DNA of 12,763 bases from an uncultured Flavobacteriales bacterium. GTDB lineage: Bacteria; Bacteroidota; Bacteroidia; Flavobacteriales; BACL11. Made by a program: the position numbers and the translations under genes. The DNA is taken from positions 1-12,763 of the forward strand of contig CAJWUS010000029.1 in the NCBI GenBank assembly GCA_913047525.1, given 5' to 3'. Below, piece by piece: positions 6,111-12,763 of the stretch (position 1 is its first letter; the number at the start of each line of letters is the position of its first letter). The notes under the pieces are model-generated. The model was not told where the DNA came from. It did no database searches and saw only the letters and a list, made by a program, of their open reading frames with translations.

Positions 6111-7055
6111 ATGATAAACAGAAGGCATATTCGGTTGAAGGTCATGCAGTCTTTGTATGCATATTTTACTTCAAAAGACCAAGATTTAGCTAAGGCACAA
6201 AAAAAGATGCTAAGGCAAGCCGATAGTATTATCCATCTTTATTTTCTTTTATTATCCCTACCCCTTGCTTTGGCTCAATTCTCAAAAGAGTTTCTGAATA
6301 AACAAAAGAACAAGTACTTTCCTACGGATGCAGATAAAAATGCGAATGGAAAGTTTGCTGACAATCATATTATAAGATTGATTGCAGAAGATGAGGTTTT
6401 ATTAAGTCAGATTAATAAAGTTTCTGGGCTTTGGCTTAATAACGACCATGATATAATTCGAAAATTATTTGTAAAGATTTGGAGATCTGATTTGTATAAA
6501 GCGTATACTATTTCAAGCCAATCTTCTTTCAAAGAAGATAAAGAATTTTTACTTTCTGTTTTTGATAATTTCATCATTGATGATGAACTTTTGCATCATA
6601 TTCTAGAGGAAGAGAGTATTTTTTGGATGGATGATTTGCCTTTTGTGGCCAATATTGTTTATAGTCAGATAAAGGCAACTGAAATAGGAGTGAGTCGTAT
6701 TATTGCAACGGCTGTATTTAAAAACAATGATGACAAAACTTTTGCGGAGAAACTTTTTAACAAAACGATAATTAATCATAAAGAATTTGAAAATATTATT
6801 TCTAAAAGGGCGAAAAACTGGGATTTGGATAGGATTGCATCAATGGATCAAATTCTTATTATGATGGCTTTGTGCGAACTAATTTATTTTGATGAGATCC
6901 CTGTAAAAGTTACACTAAATGAATATATTGAAGTTGCAAAATATTATAGCACTATCAATAGTAAAAGCTTCATAAATGGCATATTAGATAAAGTAATAAG
7001 TGAGTATACAAAATCAGGAAAAATTAAAAAAGTAGGGAGAGGTCTTTTAGAATAA
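6111..7055 (+). CDS. nusB: Transcription antitermination factor NusB, long form
   Basis: NusB pairs with NusE (S10) and boxA RNA to prevent premature termination on ribosomal RNA operons. The protein begins MINRRHIRLKVMQSLYAY, the first NusB helix with its RNA-contacting basic residues. The rest of the fold is at the C-terminus, about 175-305: ATEIGVSRIIATAVFKNND, RAKNWDLDRIASMDQILIMMALCEL and VTLNEYIEVAKYYST-SKSFINGILDKV. Between these lies about 150 residues of charged, helical-looking sequence not found in the 139-residue E. coli protein. From memory the long form (around 310 residues) is usual in Bacteroidota, so it is not a fusion artefact. It starts 17 bp after the dehydrogenase stop. 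Confidence 0.92.
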   Translation: MINRRHIRLKVMQSLYAYFTSKDQDLAKAQKKMLRQADSIIHLYFLLLSLPLALAQFSKEFLNKQKNKYFPTDADKNANGKFADNHIIRLIAEDEVLLSQINKVSGLWLNNDHDIIRKLFVKIWRSDLYKAYTISSQSSFKEDKEFLLSVFDNFIIDDELLHHILEEESIFWMDDLPFVANIVYSQIKATEIGVSRIIATAVFKNNDDKTFAEKLFNKTIINHKEFENIISKRAKNWDLDRIASMDQILIMMALCELIYFDEIPVKVTLNEYIEVAKYYSTINSKSFINGILDKVISEYTKSGKIKKVGRGLLE

Positions 7056-7079
7056 TTTATAAATTTGTAAAAATAAAAA

Positions 7080-7565
7080 ATGAAAATAATTAAGATAATA
7101 TTATACCTATTGATGACAGCAAACTTTGCTTGTAATGATTTGGCAAAAAAAGCTGACACTTGGAAAAAAGAACGAATTTCAGCCAATTTAGTAAATAACC
7201 CAATTACAGCACAGCAGGTTAAACAAGAAGGACCACTTCCAGAATTGTCCTTTGAAAAATTAAGTCATAATTTTGGAGAAATTATTCAAGGAGAATCCGT
7301 TTCACATCAATTTGTTTTTACCAATACTGGTCATGGCGATTTAATAATTAGTAATGCAAAGGGGAGTTGTGGCTGCACTGTTCCTAAGTGGCCAAGAAAG
7401 CCGATTGCTCCTGGTGAAGAGGCAGAGATAAAAGTAACTTTTAATAGTAATGGGCGTGAGGGAGAACAGAAAAAAACGGTAACTTTGGTTACAAATGCCA
7501 TACCAAATACAATAGTATTAACTATAAGCGGGCGAGTAATTGCGTCCAAAAAACAAATAAACTAA
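7080..7565 (+). CDS. DUF1573 domain protein, probable lipoprotein
   Basis: The 161-residue product has a short basic and hydrophobic N-terminus (MKIIKIILYLLMTANFAC) with Cys18 at a likely lipoprotein cleavage site. NFAC departs from the classical lipobox LxxC, so processing is probable, not certain. A linker (19-52) leads to the DUF1573 domain (about 54-153), an immunoglobulin-like beta fold. It has HNFGEIIQGESVSHQFVFTN and the hallmark KGSCGCTVP, with Cys97 and Cys99 close together. PIAPGEEAEIKVTF follows, then a final strand LTISGRV. The function of DUF1573 proteins is not established. The stop TAA (7563-7565) shares its last base with the ATG of yajC, so the two are translationally coupled. 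Confidence 0.87.
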   Translation: MKIIKIILYLLMTANFACNDLAKKADTWKKERISANLVNNPITAQQVKQEGPLPELSFEKLSHNFGEIIQGESVSHQFVFTNTGHGDLIISNAKGSCGCTVPKWPRKPIAPGEEAEIKVTFNSNGREGEQKKTVTLVTNAIPNTIVLTISGRVIASKKQIN

Positions 7566-7861
7566 TGAATATGATTTTATTACAAGCAGGAACAGGAAGC
7601 ACATCACTTATCTTTTTTATGCTCATTTTTGCAGTGATGTATTTTTTTATGATTCGTCCACAAATCAAGAAACAGAAAAAAGAAACTGCTTTTCGTGAAG
7701 CATTAAAGGTAAGCGATAAAGTAGTAACTATTGGCGGTATTCATGGGAAAATTTCTGAAATTGGTAAAGCTACAATAGTACTTGATGTACATGATTCAGG
7801 TAAATTAAAAGTAGAAAAATCTGCTATTTCAATGCTGGCACAAACTGAGATACAAAGCTAA
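7565..7861 (+). CDS. yajC: Preprotein translocase subunit YajC
   Basis: YajC is a small accessory subunit of the SecDF-YajC complex of the Sec export channel. The 98-residue protein has one membrane helix (about 13-30) directly followed by the family signature FMIRPQIKKQKKE (28-40). The cytoplasmic domain follows with VSDKVVTIGGIHGKISEIG and a final beta segment KLKVEKSAISML. The start ATG overlaps the upstream TAA by one base; the Met at codon 3 is a possible alternative. The next gene starts one base after its stop. secDF is not in the window. Confidence 0.95.
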   Translation: MNMILLQAGTGSTSLIFFMLIFAVMYFFMIRPQIKKQKKETAFREALKVSDKVVTIGGIHGKISEIGKATIVLDVHDSGKLKVEKSAISMLAQTEIQS

Positions 7862-7862
7862 G

Positions 7863-8843
7863 ATGTATAAAAAATTGCAAGTGTTATTTGGGCGAATAAC
7901 AACATTCTTGCATTTGAATAAAAAGATAAGCAAGTATTTTATTTTTTTATTGGTTTCTCTGGCTTTTTGGTTTCTAACGGTAATGAGTAAGGAGTATGAG
8001 GCCTCTATTTTTATTCCTATTAATTATACTGATTTCCCAGAAAGCAAACATCTTGTAAATCAACCAGAAAAACAACTGGAGTTAAAAGTGAAATCCTACG
8101 GATTTTATTTATTAAATCAAAGACTTTTAAAAACAAAACCCCTTGTTATTCCGATAAATTCATTGACGGAAATAAAAATAAAAAATTATAGCCAAAAGCA
8201 GTGGGTTGTAAGACAACATTATAAAAAATTATACAAATTACTTTCTTCCGATATTAAGATTTTAAGCACTACCCCTGATACTTTATTTGTTCGCTTTCAG
8301 CAAAAAAAGAGTAAAAAAGTAGCTGTTGTTTTTAGCGGTAATCTCTACTTTAGTTCTCAATGCCGATTAAAAGATAAGATTCAACTTGCCCCTGATAGTG
8401 TTTTTGTTTTCGGAACAAATGAGAGCCTTTCAGAAATTAATTTTATTGAAACAGATGCTGTTGTTTTTGACAAAGTAGAAAAAGGCATAGAACAAGACAT
8501 TGATTTATCTGATATTAATGGAATTTCTTTTTCTGAGAAAAAAGTACAAATTTCTTTTGAAGTAGAAAAATTTACAGAAAAAATTATAGATCTTACGCTA
8601 GATCCTATAAATGTACCTAAAGGATATAAAATAAAATTTTATCCACCAAAAGTAGAGGTTGTAACTACTGTTGCTTTTGCCGATTACGATAAGCTTGGAC
8701 CTTCTTTTTTTGTAGCAGAAGTGGATGTAAATAATTTAGAAGAAAAAGATAAATTGGAAGTGTTGTTAAGAAAACAACCACCTTTTGCTGATGTGGTAAA
8801 AATTAAACCAAGCAGAGTGGAGTTTTTGTTGATTGAGAGGTAA
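7863..8843 (+). CDS. YbbR-like membrane-anchored protein
   Basis: The 326-residue protein has a short basic N-terminus, one membrane segment at about 25-41 (YFIFLLVSLAFWFLTVM) and then an extracytoplasmic part made largely of beta strands. Repeated units resemble YbbR domains: IFIPINYTDFPESKHLVNQP (about 50-69), STTPDTLFVRFQQKKSKKVAVVF, LAPDSVFVFGTNESLSEINFIET and PPKVEVVTTV near the end. In Firmicutes a YbbR protein (CdaR) regulates the cyclic di-AMP synthase CdaA, but no cdaA lies in this window, so that role should not be copied over. The ATG is one base after yajC, indicating co-expression. The family call rests on general pattern, anchor and context and is less certain than its neighbours. 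Confidence 0.75.
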   Translation: MYKKLQVLFGRITTFLHLNKKISKYFIFLLVSLAFWFLTVMSKEYEASIFIPINYTDFPESKHLVNQPEKQLELKVKSYGFYLLNQRLLKTKPLVIPINSLTEIKIKNYSQKQWVVRQHYKKLYKLLSSDIKILSTTPDTLFVRFQQKKSKKVAVVFSGNLYFSSQCRLKDKIQLAPDSVFVFGTNESLSEINFIETDAVVFDKVEKGIEQDIDLSDINGISFSEKKVQISFEVEKFTEKIIDLTLDPINVPKGYKIKFYPPKVEVVTTVAFADYDKLGPSFFVAEVDVNNLEEKDKLEVLLRKQPPFADVVKIKPSRVEFLLIER

Positions 8844-8875
8844 TTAGTTCTAACAACTATTCTTATCTTTACCAC

Positions 8876-10972
8876 ATGCATTTTTTAGATACACTAATAG
8901 AGTATTTGAAGGGGGTTGGCCCTTTGAGAGCTGAACTCTTAAAAAAGGAATTAAGCATTTTTACTTTTTCTGATTTATTGCATTTTTGTCCTTTTCGCTA
9001 TACCGACAGAAGTGTTATTCATAAAGTATCAGAGCTAAGTGCAGACATGCCATATATTCAGTTAAAAGGAAAGATTATTCGTTTTGAGGAAAAAGGACAA
9101 AAAAGAGCAAAACGATTGATCGCATATTTTCAGGATGGAACGGGAATTACGGAACTCATTTGGTTTAAAGGTATTCGTTGGATTAAAAAAGGCATAAGAA
9201 GGGATACAGAATATTTGGTTTTTGGAAAACCCTCCGCTTATCAAAATAAAATAAATATCGTACATCCTGAAATAGATATTTTTGAAAAACAACAATCTAT
9301 TTCTTCCTCTTTGCAAGCAGTATATCATTCTACTGAATATTTAAGCAGTAAAGGGCTTAATAGTAGAGGAATACGAAAGCTGATTAAAATTTTACTTCCA
9401 CAAATAAAGAACAAGATTGAGGAAACATTATCAGAAAATTTACTTAATAAATTAAAACTGCCAAAAAGAGAAGATGCACTAATAAATATTCATTTTCCAA
9501 CAGATACAAATAAGCTAGAGAGAGCCCAAAAAAGATTAAAATTTGAGGAGTTATTTTTCTTGCAGCTTCACCTTTTGAAAATGAAGCTTACAAGGATAAA
9601 AAAACATAAAGGTTTTATTTTTGAAAAAGTAGATAACTATTTTAATAATTATTTCAAGAATCATCTGCAATTTGAATTAACAAATGCACAAAAAAGAGTG
9701 CTGAAAGAAATAAGAGCAGATGTAAAAAGAGGGGCTCAGATGAATCGGCTTTTGCAAGGAGATGTTGGTAGTGGAAAAACACTGGTGGCACTACTCAGCA
9801 TGCTTATGGCAGTGGATAATAACTTTCAGTCATGCATTATGGCGCCAACTGAAATTTTAGCGCATCAGCATTTCAAAAACATATCGCATGAGCTGAAAGA
9901 ATTAGACTTGAAAGTAGCAATATTAACTGGCTCCACAAAAACAAAAGAACGTAAAGGATTACACAAGCAATTAGAAAATGGTGAAATTGATATACTAATT
10001 GGAACACATGCGCTTTTAGAAGATAAAGTAATTTTTAAAAATTTAGGATTTGTAGTTATTGATGAACAACACCGCTTTGGGGTAGTGCAAAGGGCAAAAC
10101 TCTGGAAAAAAAACACAACTCCTCCACACATCTTGGTGATGACGGCAACCCCAATTCCAAGGACACTTTCTATGACGCTTTATGGTGATTTGGATGTATC
10201 GATAATTAATGAGTTACCTCCTGGAAGGAAAGAAATAAAGACACTTTGGCGCTCGGATAGTAGCAGATTGAAAGTGAATAAATTTATGCACGAACAAATT
10301 GCTTTAGGCAGACAAATCTATATTGTTTATCCGCTTATTCAAGAGAGCGAAAAGTTGGATTATAAATATTTAATGGATGGTTTTAAAGCAATTTCAGTAG
10401 AGTTTCCAATGCCAAAGTTTCAAGTAAGTGTAGTGCACGGACAAATGAAGTCGGAAGATAAGCAGTATGAAATGAAACGCTTTTCAGAAGGGGTAACCAA
10501 CATAATGGTGGCAACTACCGTTATTGAGGTCGGAGTAGATGTGCCTAATGCAAGCGTAATGGTAATTGAAAGCGCTGAACGATTTGGACTTTCGCAACTA
10601 CATCAATTAAGAGGAAGGGTTGGTAGAGGTAGTAAGCAATCTTATTGTGTGCTTCTAAGCGGACATAAAATTAGTAATGAAGGTAGATTGCGACTGGAAA
10701 CCATGGCTACTACCAATGATGGCTTTAAAATTGCAGAAGTGGATTTAAAATTAAGAGGTCCTGGCGATATGATGGGTACTAGGCAAAGCGGTATGCTCAA
10801 TTTCAAGATTGCTGATTTAGTAAAAGATGGAAAAATATTGGAGTTTGCCAGGAATGAAGCAATCAATTTATTAAAAGAAGATGAAAGTTTGGAAAAAGTA
10901 GAGAACATTAATATTGCTCGGACTTATAGGTCTTATGCAAAGCAGAGGATGGGATGGAGTAGGATTTCTTAA
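8876..10972 (+). CDS. recG: ATP-dependent DNA helicase RecG
   Basis: RecG remodels stalled replication forks and branch-migrates Holliday junctions. The 698-residue protein has full family length. The N-terminal wedge/OB region (about 1-160) begins LIEYLKGVGPLRAELLKKEL and includes PFRYTDRS. Superfamily 2 helicase motifs follow: GDVGSGKT (295-302), DEQH (396-399), MTATPIPRTL (422-431), HGQMK (521-525), TTVIEVGVDVPNA (about 540-552) and QLRGRVGRG (577-585). The RecG C-terminal region has LRGPGDMMGTRQSG. No key motif is missing. The start ATG lies 32 bp after the YbbR stop. An upstream in-frame extension is not needed because MHFLDTLIEYLKGVGP is a normal start. It is probably transcribed from the upstream gene run, with a possible weak extra promoter. 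Confidence 0.96.
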   Translation: MHFLDTLIEYLKGVGPLRAELLKKELSIFTFSDLLHFCPFRYTDRSVIHKVSELSADMPYIQLKGKIIRFEEKGQKRAKRLIAYFQDGTGITELIWFKGIRWIKKGIRRDTEYLVFGKPSAYQNKINIVHPEIDIFEKQQSISSSLQAVYHSTEYLSSKGLNSRGIRKLIKILLPQIKNKIEETLSENLLNKLKLPKREDALINIHFPTDTNKLERAQKRLKFEELFFLQLHLLKMKLTRIKKHKGFIFEKVDNYFNNYFKNHLQFELTNAQKRVLKEIRADVKRGAQMNRLLQGDVGSGKTLVALLSMLMAVDNNFQSCIMAPTEILAHQHFKNISHELKELDLKVAILTGSTKTKERKGLHKQLENGEIDILIGTHALLEDKVIFKNLGFVVIDEQHRFGVVQRAKLWKKNTTPPHILVMTATPIPRTLSMTLYGDLDVSIINELPPGRKEIKTLWRSDSSRLKVNKFMHEQIALGRQIYIVYPLIQESEKLDYKYLMDGFKAISVEFPMPKFQVSVVHGQMKSEDKQYEMKRFSEGVTNIMVATTVIEVGVDVPNASVMVIESAERFGLSQLHQLRGRVGRGSKQSYCVLLSGHKISNEGRLRLETMATTNDGFKIAEVDLKLRGPGDMMGTRQSGMLNFKIADLVKDGKILEFARNEAINLLKEDESLEKVENINIARTYRSYAKQRMGWSRIS

Positions 10973-11013
10973 TTTGTGTACAAGCTAATGAATTTGTCAA
11001 TTGTTTCGTTCTT

Positions 11014-12591
11014 TTATTGGTTATTTGTTACATTAGTCTTCACTACTTTTTTCAAATCCAGTAAATTCATGGCATTGCTATTAAAGCCACTTATATTGGG
11101 CTGAGAAAAACGCAAAGCTTGGTCGTAATAAAGTGGAACAATAGCAGCTTCCTCCATTATCATTTCATCCATTTTTCGGTAAAGTAAGTAGCGAATACTA
11201 TCCCTTACTTCATGGACAGCTTCTTGGTAGAGTAGGTCGTATATTTCACTTTTAAAGTGGGTATAGTTTGGCCCATTAGGACAAAAGTTTTTAGAATAAA
11301 AAAGGGCTAAATAATTTTCTGCATCTGCATAATCAGCAATCCAACTTCCTCTAAAAAAAGATAATTTAGAAGTAGCAACCATTTGCCTGTGCGTGGATGG
11401 AGGATTTACTTCAATTTTAATATTTAATCCAATTTCAGATAAGGAGTTCTGGATGTATTCACATAAATCCAAATAAGAAGAAGTAGTACTTAATGTAATT
11501 TCCGTACTTAGATCAAATTTACTTTCCTGAATTAACTGTTTTGCTTTTGCAGGATTATAATTGTATCCTTTCAGTTTTTCTGAAAAAGAAGGTAATCCTT
11601 TTGGAACAAAACCCTGCACGGCAGGAGTTCCAATATTGTTGCGGAGGAATTTGAGCATTTTTTTCCTATCAAAACCATAATTAATGGCTTGTCTAATTTT
11701 AAGCGGTAAAGCATCTTCCATCAAAAAACCCAAATATTCGGTATTCAAATATGGCTGGGACTGTAAAATTATTTTGCCTTTGTATTTTTCCCTCAAACTG
11801 CCATCTCTATTTAAAACTTCATCTTTGTATGAACCGTCAATTCCAGATATAAAATCTAGATTTCCTTTGATAAACTCAAGAAAAGCAGCTTGTCTATCCT
11901 TTACAAATGTAATGGCAATGGCATCTAAAAATGGAAGTTGCTTCCCATCTTCTTTCTCAAAATAATTCGGGTTTTTTCTGAAAACTAATTTTATCCCATC
12001 CTTCCAGTATTGAAATTGAAACGGTCCTGTGCCAATTGGATTTTCTCTGAAATTGGTATTTTTTATGATTTCCTTAGGAACAACTGAGCAATATTGCATG
12101 GAAAGAAGTCCTAAAAAAGGAGGGAAAGGTTTTTGCAGATTAATCTCAAAAGTAGAATCGTTTAATGATTTATAGCTTTCTACATTGGAGAGAACCCATG
12201 CGCCAGGAGATGCCAATTCTTTATTTTTTAATCTATCAAAACTAAATGTAAAATCGGATGCCACTACCCTTCTTTCCTTTTCAAAAATGGGGTGCGCATG
12301 AAAGAATACATTTTTTTGTAAAAAGAAGGTGTAATCCAAGCCATCCTCTGAAATTTCCCATCTTTTTGCAATAGAGGGCATCACTTCCAGATTATTATTT
12401 AGTTGAACTAAGCCACTGAAAAGCTGATTGCATGCCCAAATGGTTGCTTGGTCCTTTGCAAAAGCAGGGTCAAGTGTTGCAATACCAGAGGCTTGATTAT
12501 ACCTAAAAATAGATAGATTCTCATCCTGTATATTGTTATCGCAGGACAAAAGAAAGAAGAAGAATAAAAGAAAACCAGATTTAAAATTCAT
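11014..12591 (-). CDS. Peptide-type ABC transporter substrate-binding lipoprotein (SBP_bac_5, OppA/DppA-like)
   Basis: The 525-residue protein has a lipoprotein signal peptide: hydrophobic run then LLSC (14-17), with Cys17 as the lipidated residue. The mature part begins DNNIQDENLSIFRYNQASGIATLDPAFAK, the usual first strands of SBP_bac_5 proteins. Other family features are MPSIAKRWEISEDGLDYTFFL (71-91), VASDFTFSFDR (110-120), ENPIGTGPFQFQYW and FRKNPNYF, IRQAINYGFDRKKML, and the C-terminal EEAAIVPLYYDQALRFSQPNISGF. Such proteins capture oligopeptides or similar solutes outside the inner membrane and pass them to an ABC importer. No permease or ATPase gene for that importer is adjacent in the window, so it is an orphan here. 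It converges on recG with 41 bp between stop codons. The start ATG at 12591-12589 fits the signal peptide. Confidence 0.93.
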   Translation of the reverse strand: MNFKSGFLLFFFFLLSCDNNIQDENLSIFRYNQASGIATLDPAFAKDQATIWACNQLFSGLVQLNNNLEVMPSIAKRWEISEDGLDYTFFLQKNVFFHAHPIFEKERRVVASDFTFSFDRLKNKELASPGAWVLSNVESYKSLNDSTFEINLQKPFPPFLGLLSMQYCSVVPKEIIKNTNFRENPIGTGPFQFQYWKDGIKLVFRKNPNYFEKEDGKQLPFLDAIAITFVKDRQAAFLEFIKGNLDFISGIDGSYKDEVLNRDGSLREKYKGKIILQSQPYLNTEYLGFLMEDALPLKIRQAINYGFDRKKMLKFLRNNIGTPAVQGFVPKGLPSFSEKLKGYNYNPAKAKQLIQESKFDLSTEITLSTTSSYLDLCEYIQNSLSEIGLNIKIEVNPPSTHRQMVATSKLSFFRGSWIADYADAENYLALFYSKNFCPNGPNYTHFKSEIYDLLYQEAVHEVRDSIRYLLYRKMDEMIMEEAAIVPLYYDQALRFSQPNISGFNSNAMNLLDLKKVVKTNVTNNQ

Positions 12592-12609
12592 AATAAAAAT
12601 TAATCTGGC

Positions 12610-12642
12610 TAAAATTAGAGAATAATTTTTTATCTCATCAAA
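12610..12642 (-). promoter_or_regulatory. Candidate promoter of the binding-protein gene
   Basis: On the minus strand TTTG (12642-12639) is followed after 21 bases by TAATTTTA (12617-12610), one base from TAnnTTTG. Transcription would start about 12-14 bases before the ATG at 12591. The -33 box lies inside the last codons of the upstream PKD gene. The match is imperfect and the region is AT-rich. Confidence 0.35.
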
Positions 12643-12763
12643 TTTACTTCATAATATATATAAGGAAGTTTAGTATTTAGTAAAATAGTATATTTCGAAT
12701 TAGAGATTTTACCATTCCCTAAATCCCATAGCCAAGAATTAGGATTCCCTGTTGATAAATCTT
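12630..12763 (-). CDS. C-terminal end of a PKD-domain protein (cut by window edge)
   Basis: Reading the minus strand from the right edge, an open frame of 43 codons ends in TAA at 12632-12630. It encodes DLSTGNPNSWLWDLGNGKIS near its beginning, which is the core of a PKD (polycystic kidney disease) beta-sandwich domain: F-D-S-G-P-x-W-x-WDFGDG. It ends YYEVNLMR and stop, where PKD domains usually have YTVTL. PKD domains occur in large secreted or surface proteins of Bacteroidota. The gene has no stop before the edge, so most of it lies outside the window. The segment after WDLGNG lacks the usual Y-x-x-x-G-x-Y spacing, so the end is somewhat degenerate. The 38 bp after it lead directly to the binding-protein ATG. 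Confidence 0.6.
   Translation of the reverse strand, partial: DLSTGNPNSWLWDLGNGKISNSKYTILLNTKLPYIYYEVNLMR

Noticed and set aside
7060..7067. TAAATTTG, a perfect -7 box just upstream of the DUF1573 gene
   Set aside because: No TTTG-like -33 element lies 18-21 bases upstream and the sequence is very AT-rich, so I treat it as chance; the gene is more likely read from upstream.
10973..11013. Terminator between convergent recG and the binding-protein gene
   Set aside because: The 41-bp gap has only 4-bp pairings such as ACAA/TTGT and no GC-rich stem with a T run, so no intrinsic terminator can be supported.
1..12763. parS site for the encoded ParB
   Set aside because: I looked for the CACGTG-centred parS palindrome and saw none in the window. 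parS sites may lie elsewhere near the origin.

Overview
The window is about 12.8 kb of AT-rich, gene-dense chromosome from a member of the Bacteroidota. Several things point there. The gene families are typical of that phylum: DUF5683 beside parAB and dapB, a DUF3276 PUR-domain protein, a long NusB, a DUF1573 protein next to yajC, and a PKD fragment. The best promoter candidates have the Bacteroidota form TTTG-N18/21-TAnnTTTG. Start codons are preceded by A-rich leaders rather than Shine-Dalgarno sequences. The genus cannot be named from this sequence alone.

Left part (1-4872, all minus strand). Read in the direction of transcription, a TTG-started ABC exporter (4872-3121) is followed by a DUF3276/PUR-alpha-like protein (3059-2610). 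That gene has its own promoter candidate and a convincing intrinsic terminator. Next comes a tightly packed operon: parA, parB, a DUF5683 membrane protein and dapB, the last running off the left edge. Its genes overlap or lie within 9 bp. ParA and ParB segregate the chromosome origin, and DapB makes diaminopimelate and lysine precursors for the cell wall.

Middle part (4873-10972, plus strand). A divergent promoter region of about 126 bp separates the ABC exporter from a six-gene co-directional run: leucine-type amino acid dehydrogenase, nusB, a DUF1573 lipoprotein, yajC, a YbbR-like membrane protein and recG. Gaps run from a 1-bp overlap to 32 bp. The dehydrogenase promoter matches the phylum consensus very well and carries a TACGGA-N6-TCCGTA inverted repeat between its two boxes.

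Right part (11014-12763, minus strand). A peptide-type solute-binding lipoprotein (SBP_bac_5 family) converges on recG and has no permease genes beside it in the window. Upstream of it is the last part of a PKD-domain protein, cut by the right edge.

This is mostly conserved core chromosome. I see no mobile element, CRISPR array, RNA gene, phage or defence system. The items worth a second look are the candidate operator in the dehydrogenase promoter, the DUF5683-partition operon with its TTG overlap start, the Asp-for-Glu change in the exporter's Walker B motif, the orphan binding protein, and the abrupt end of the PKD protein.
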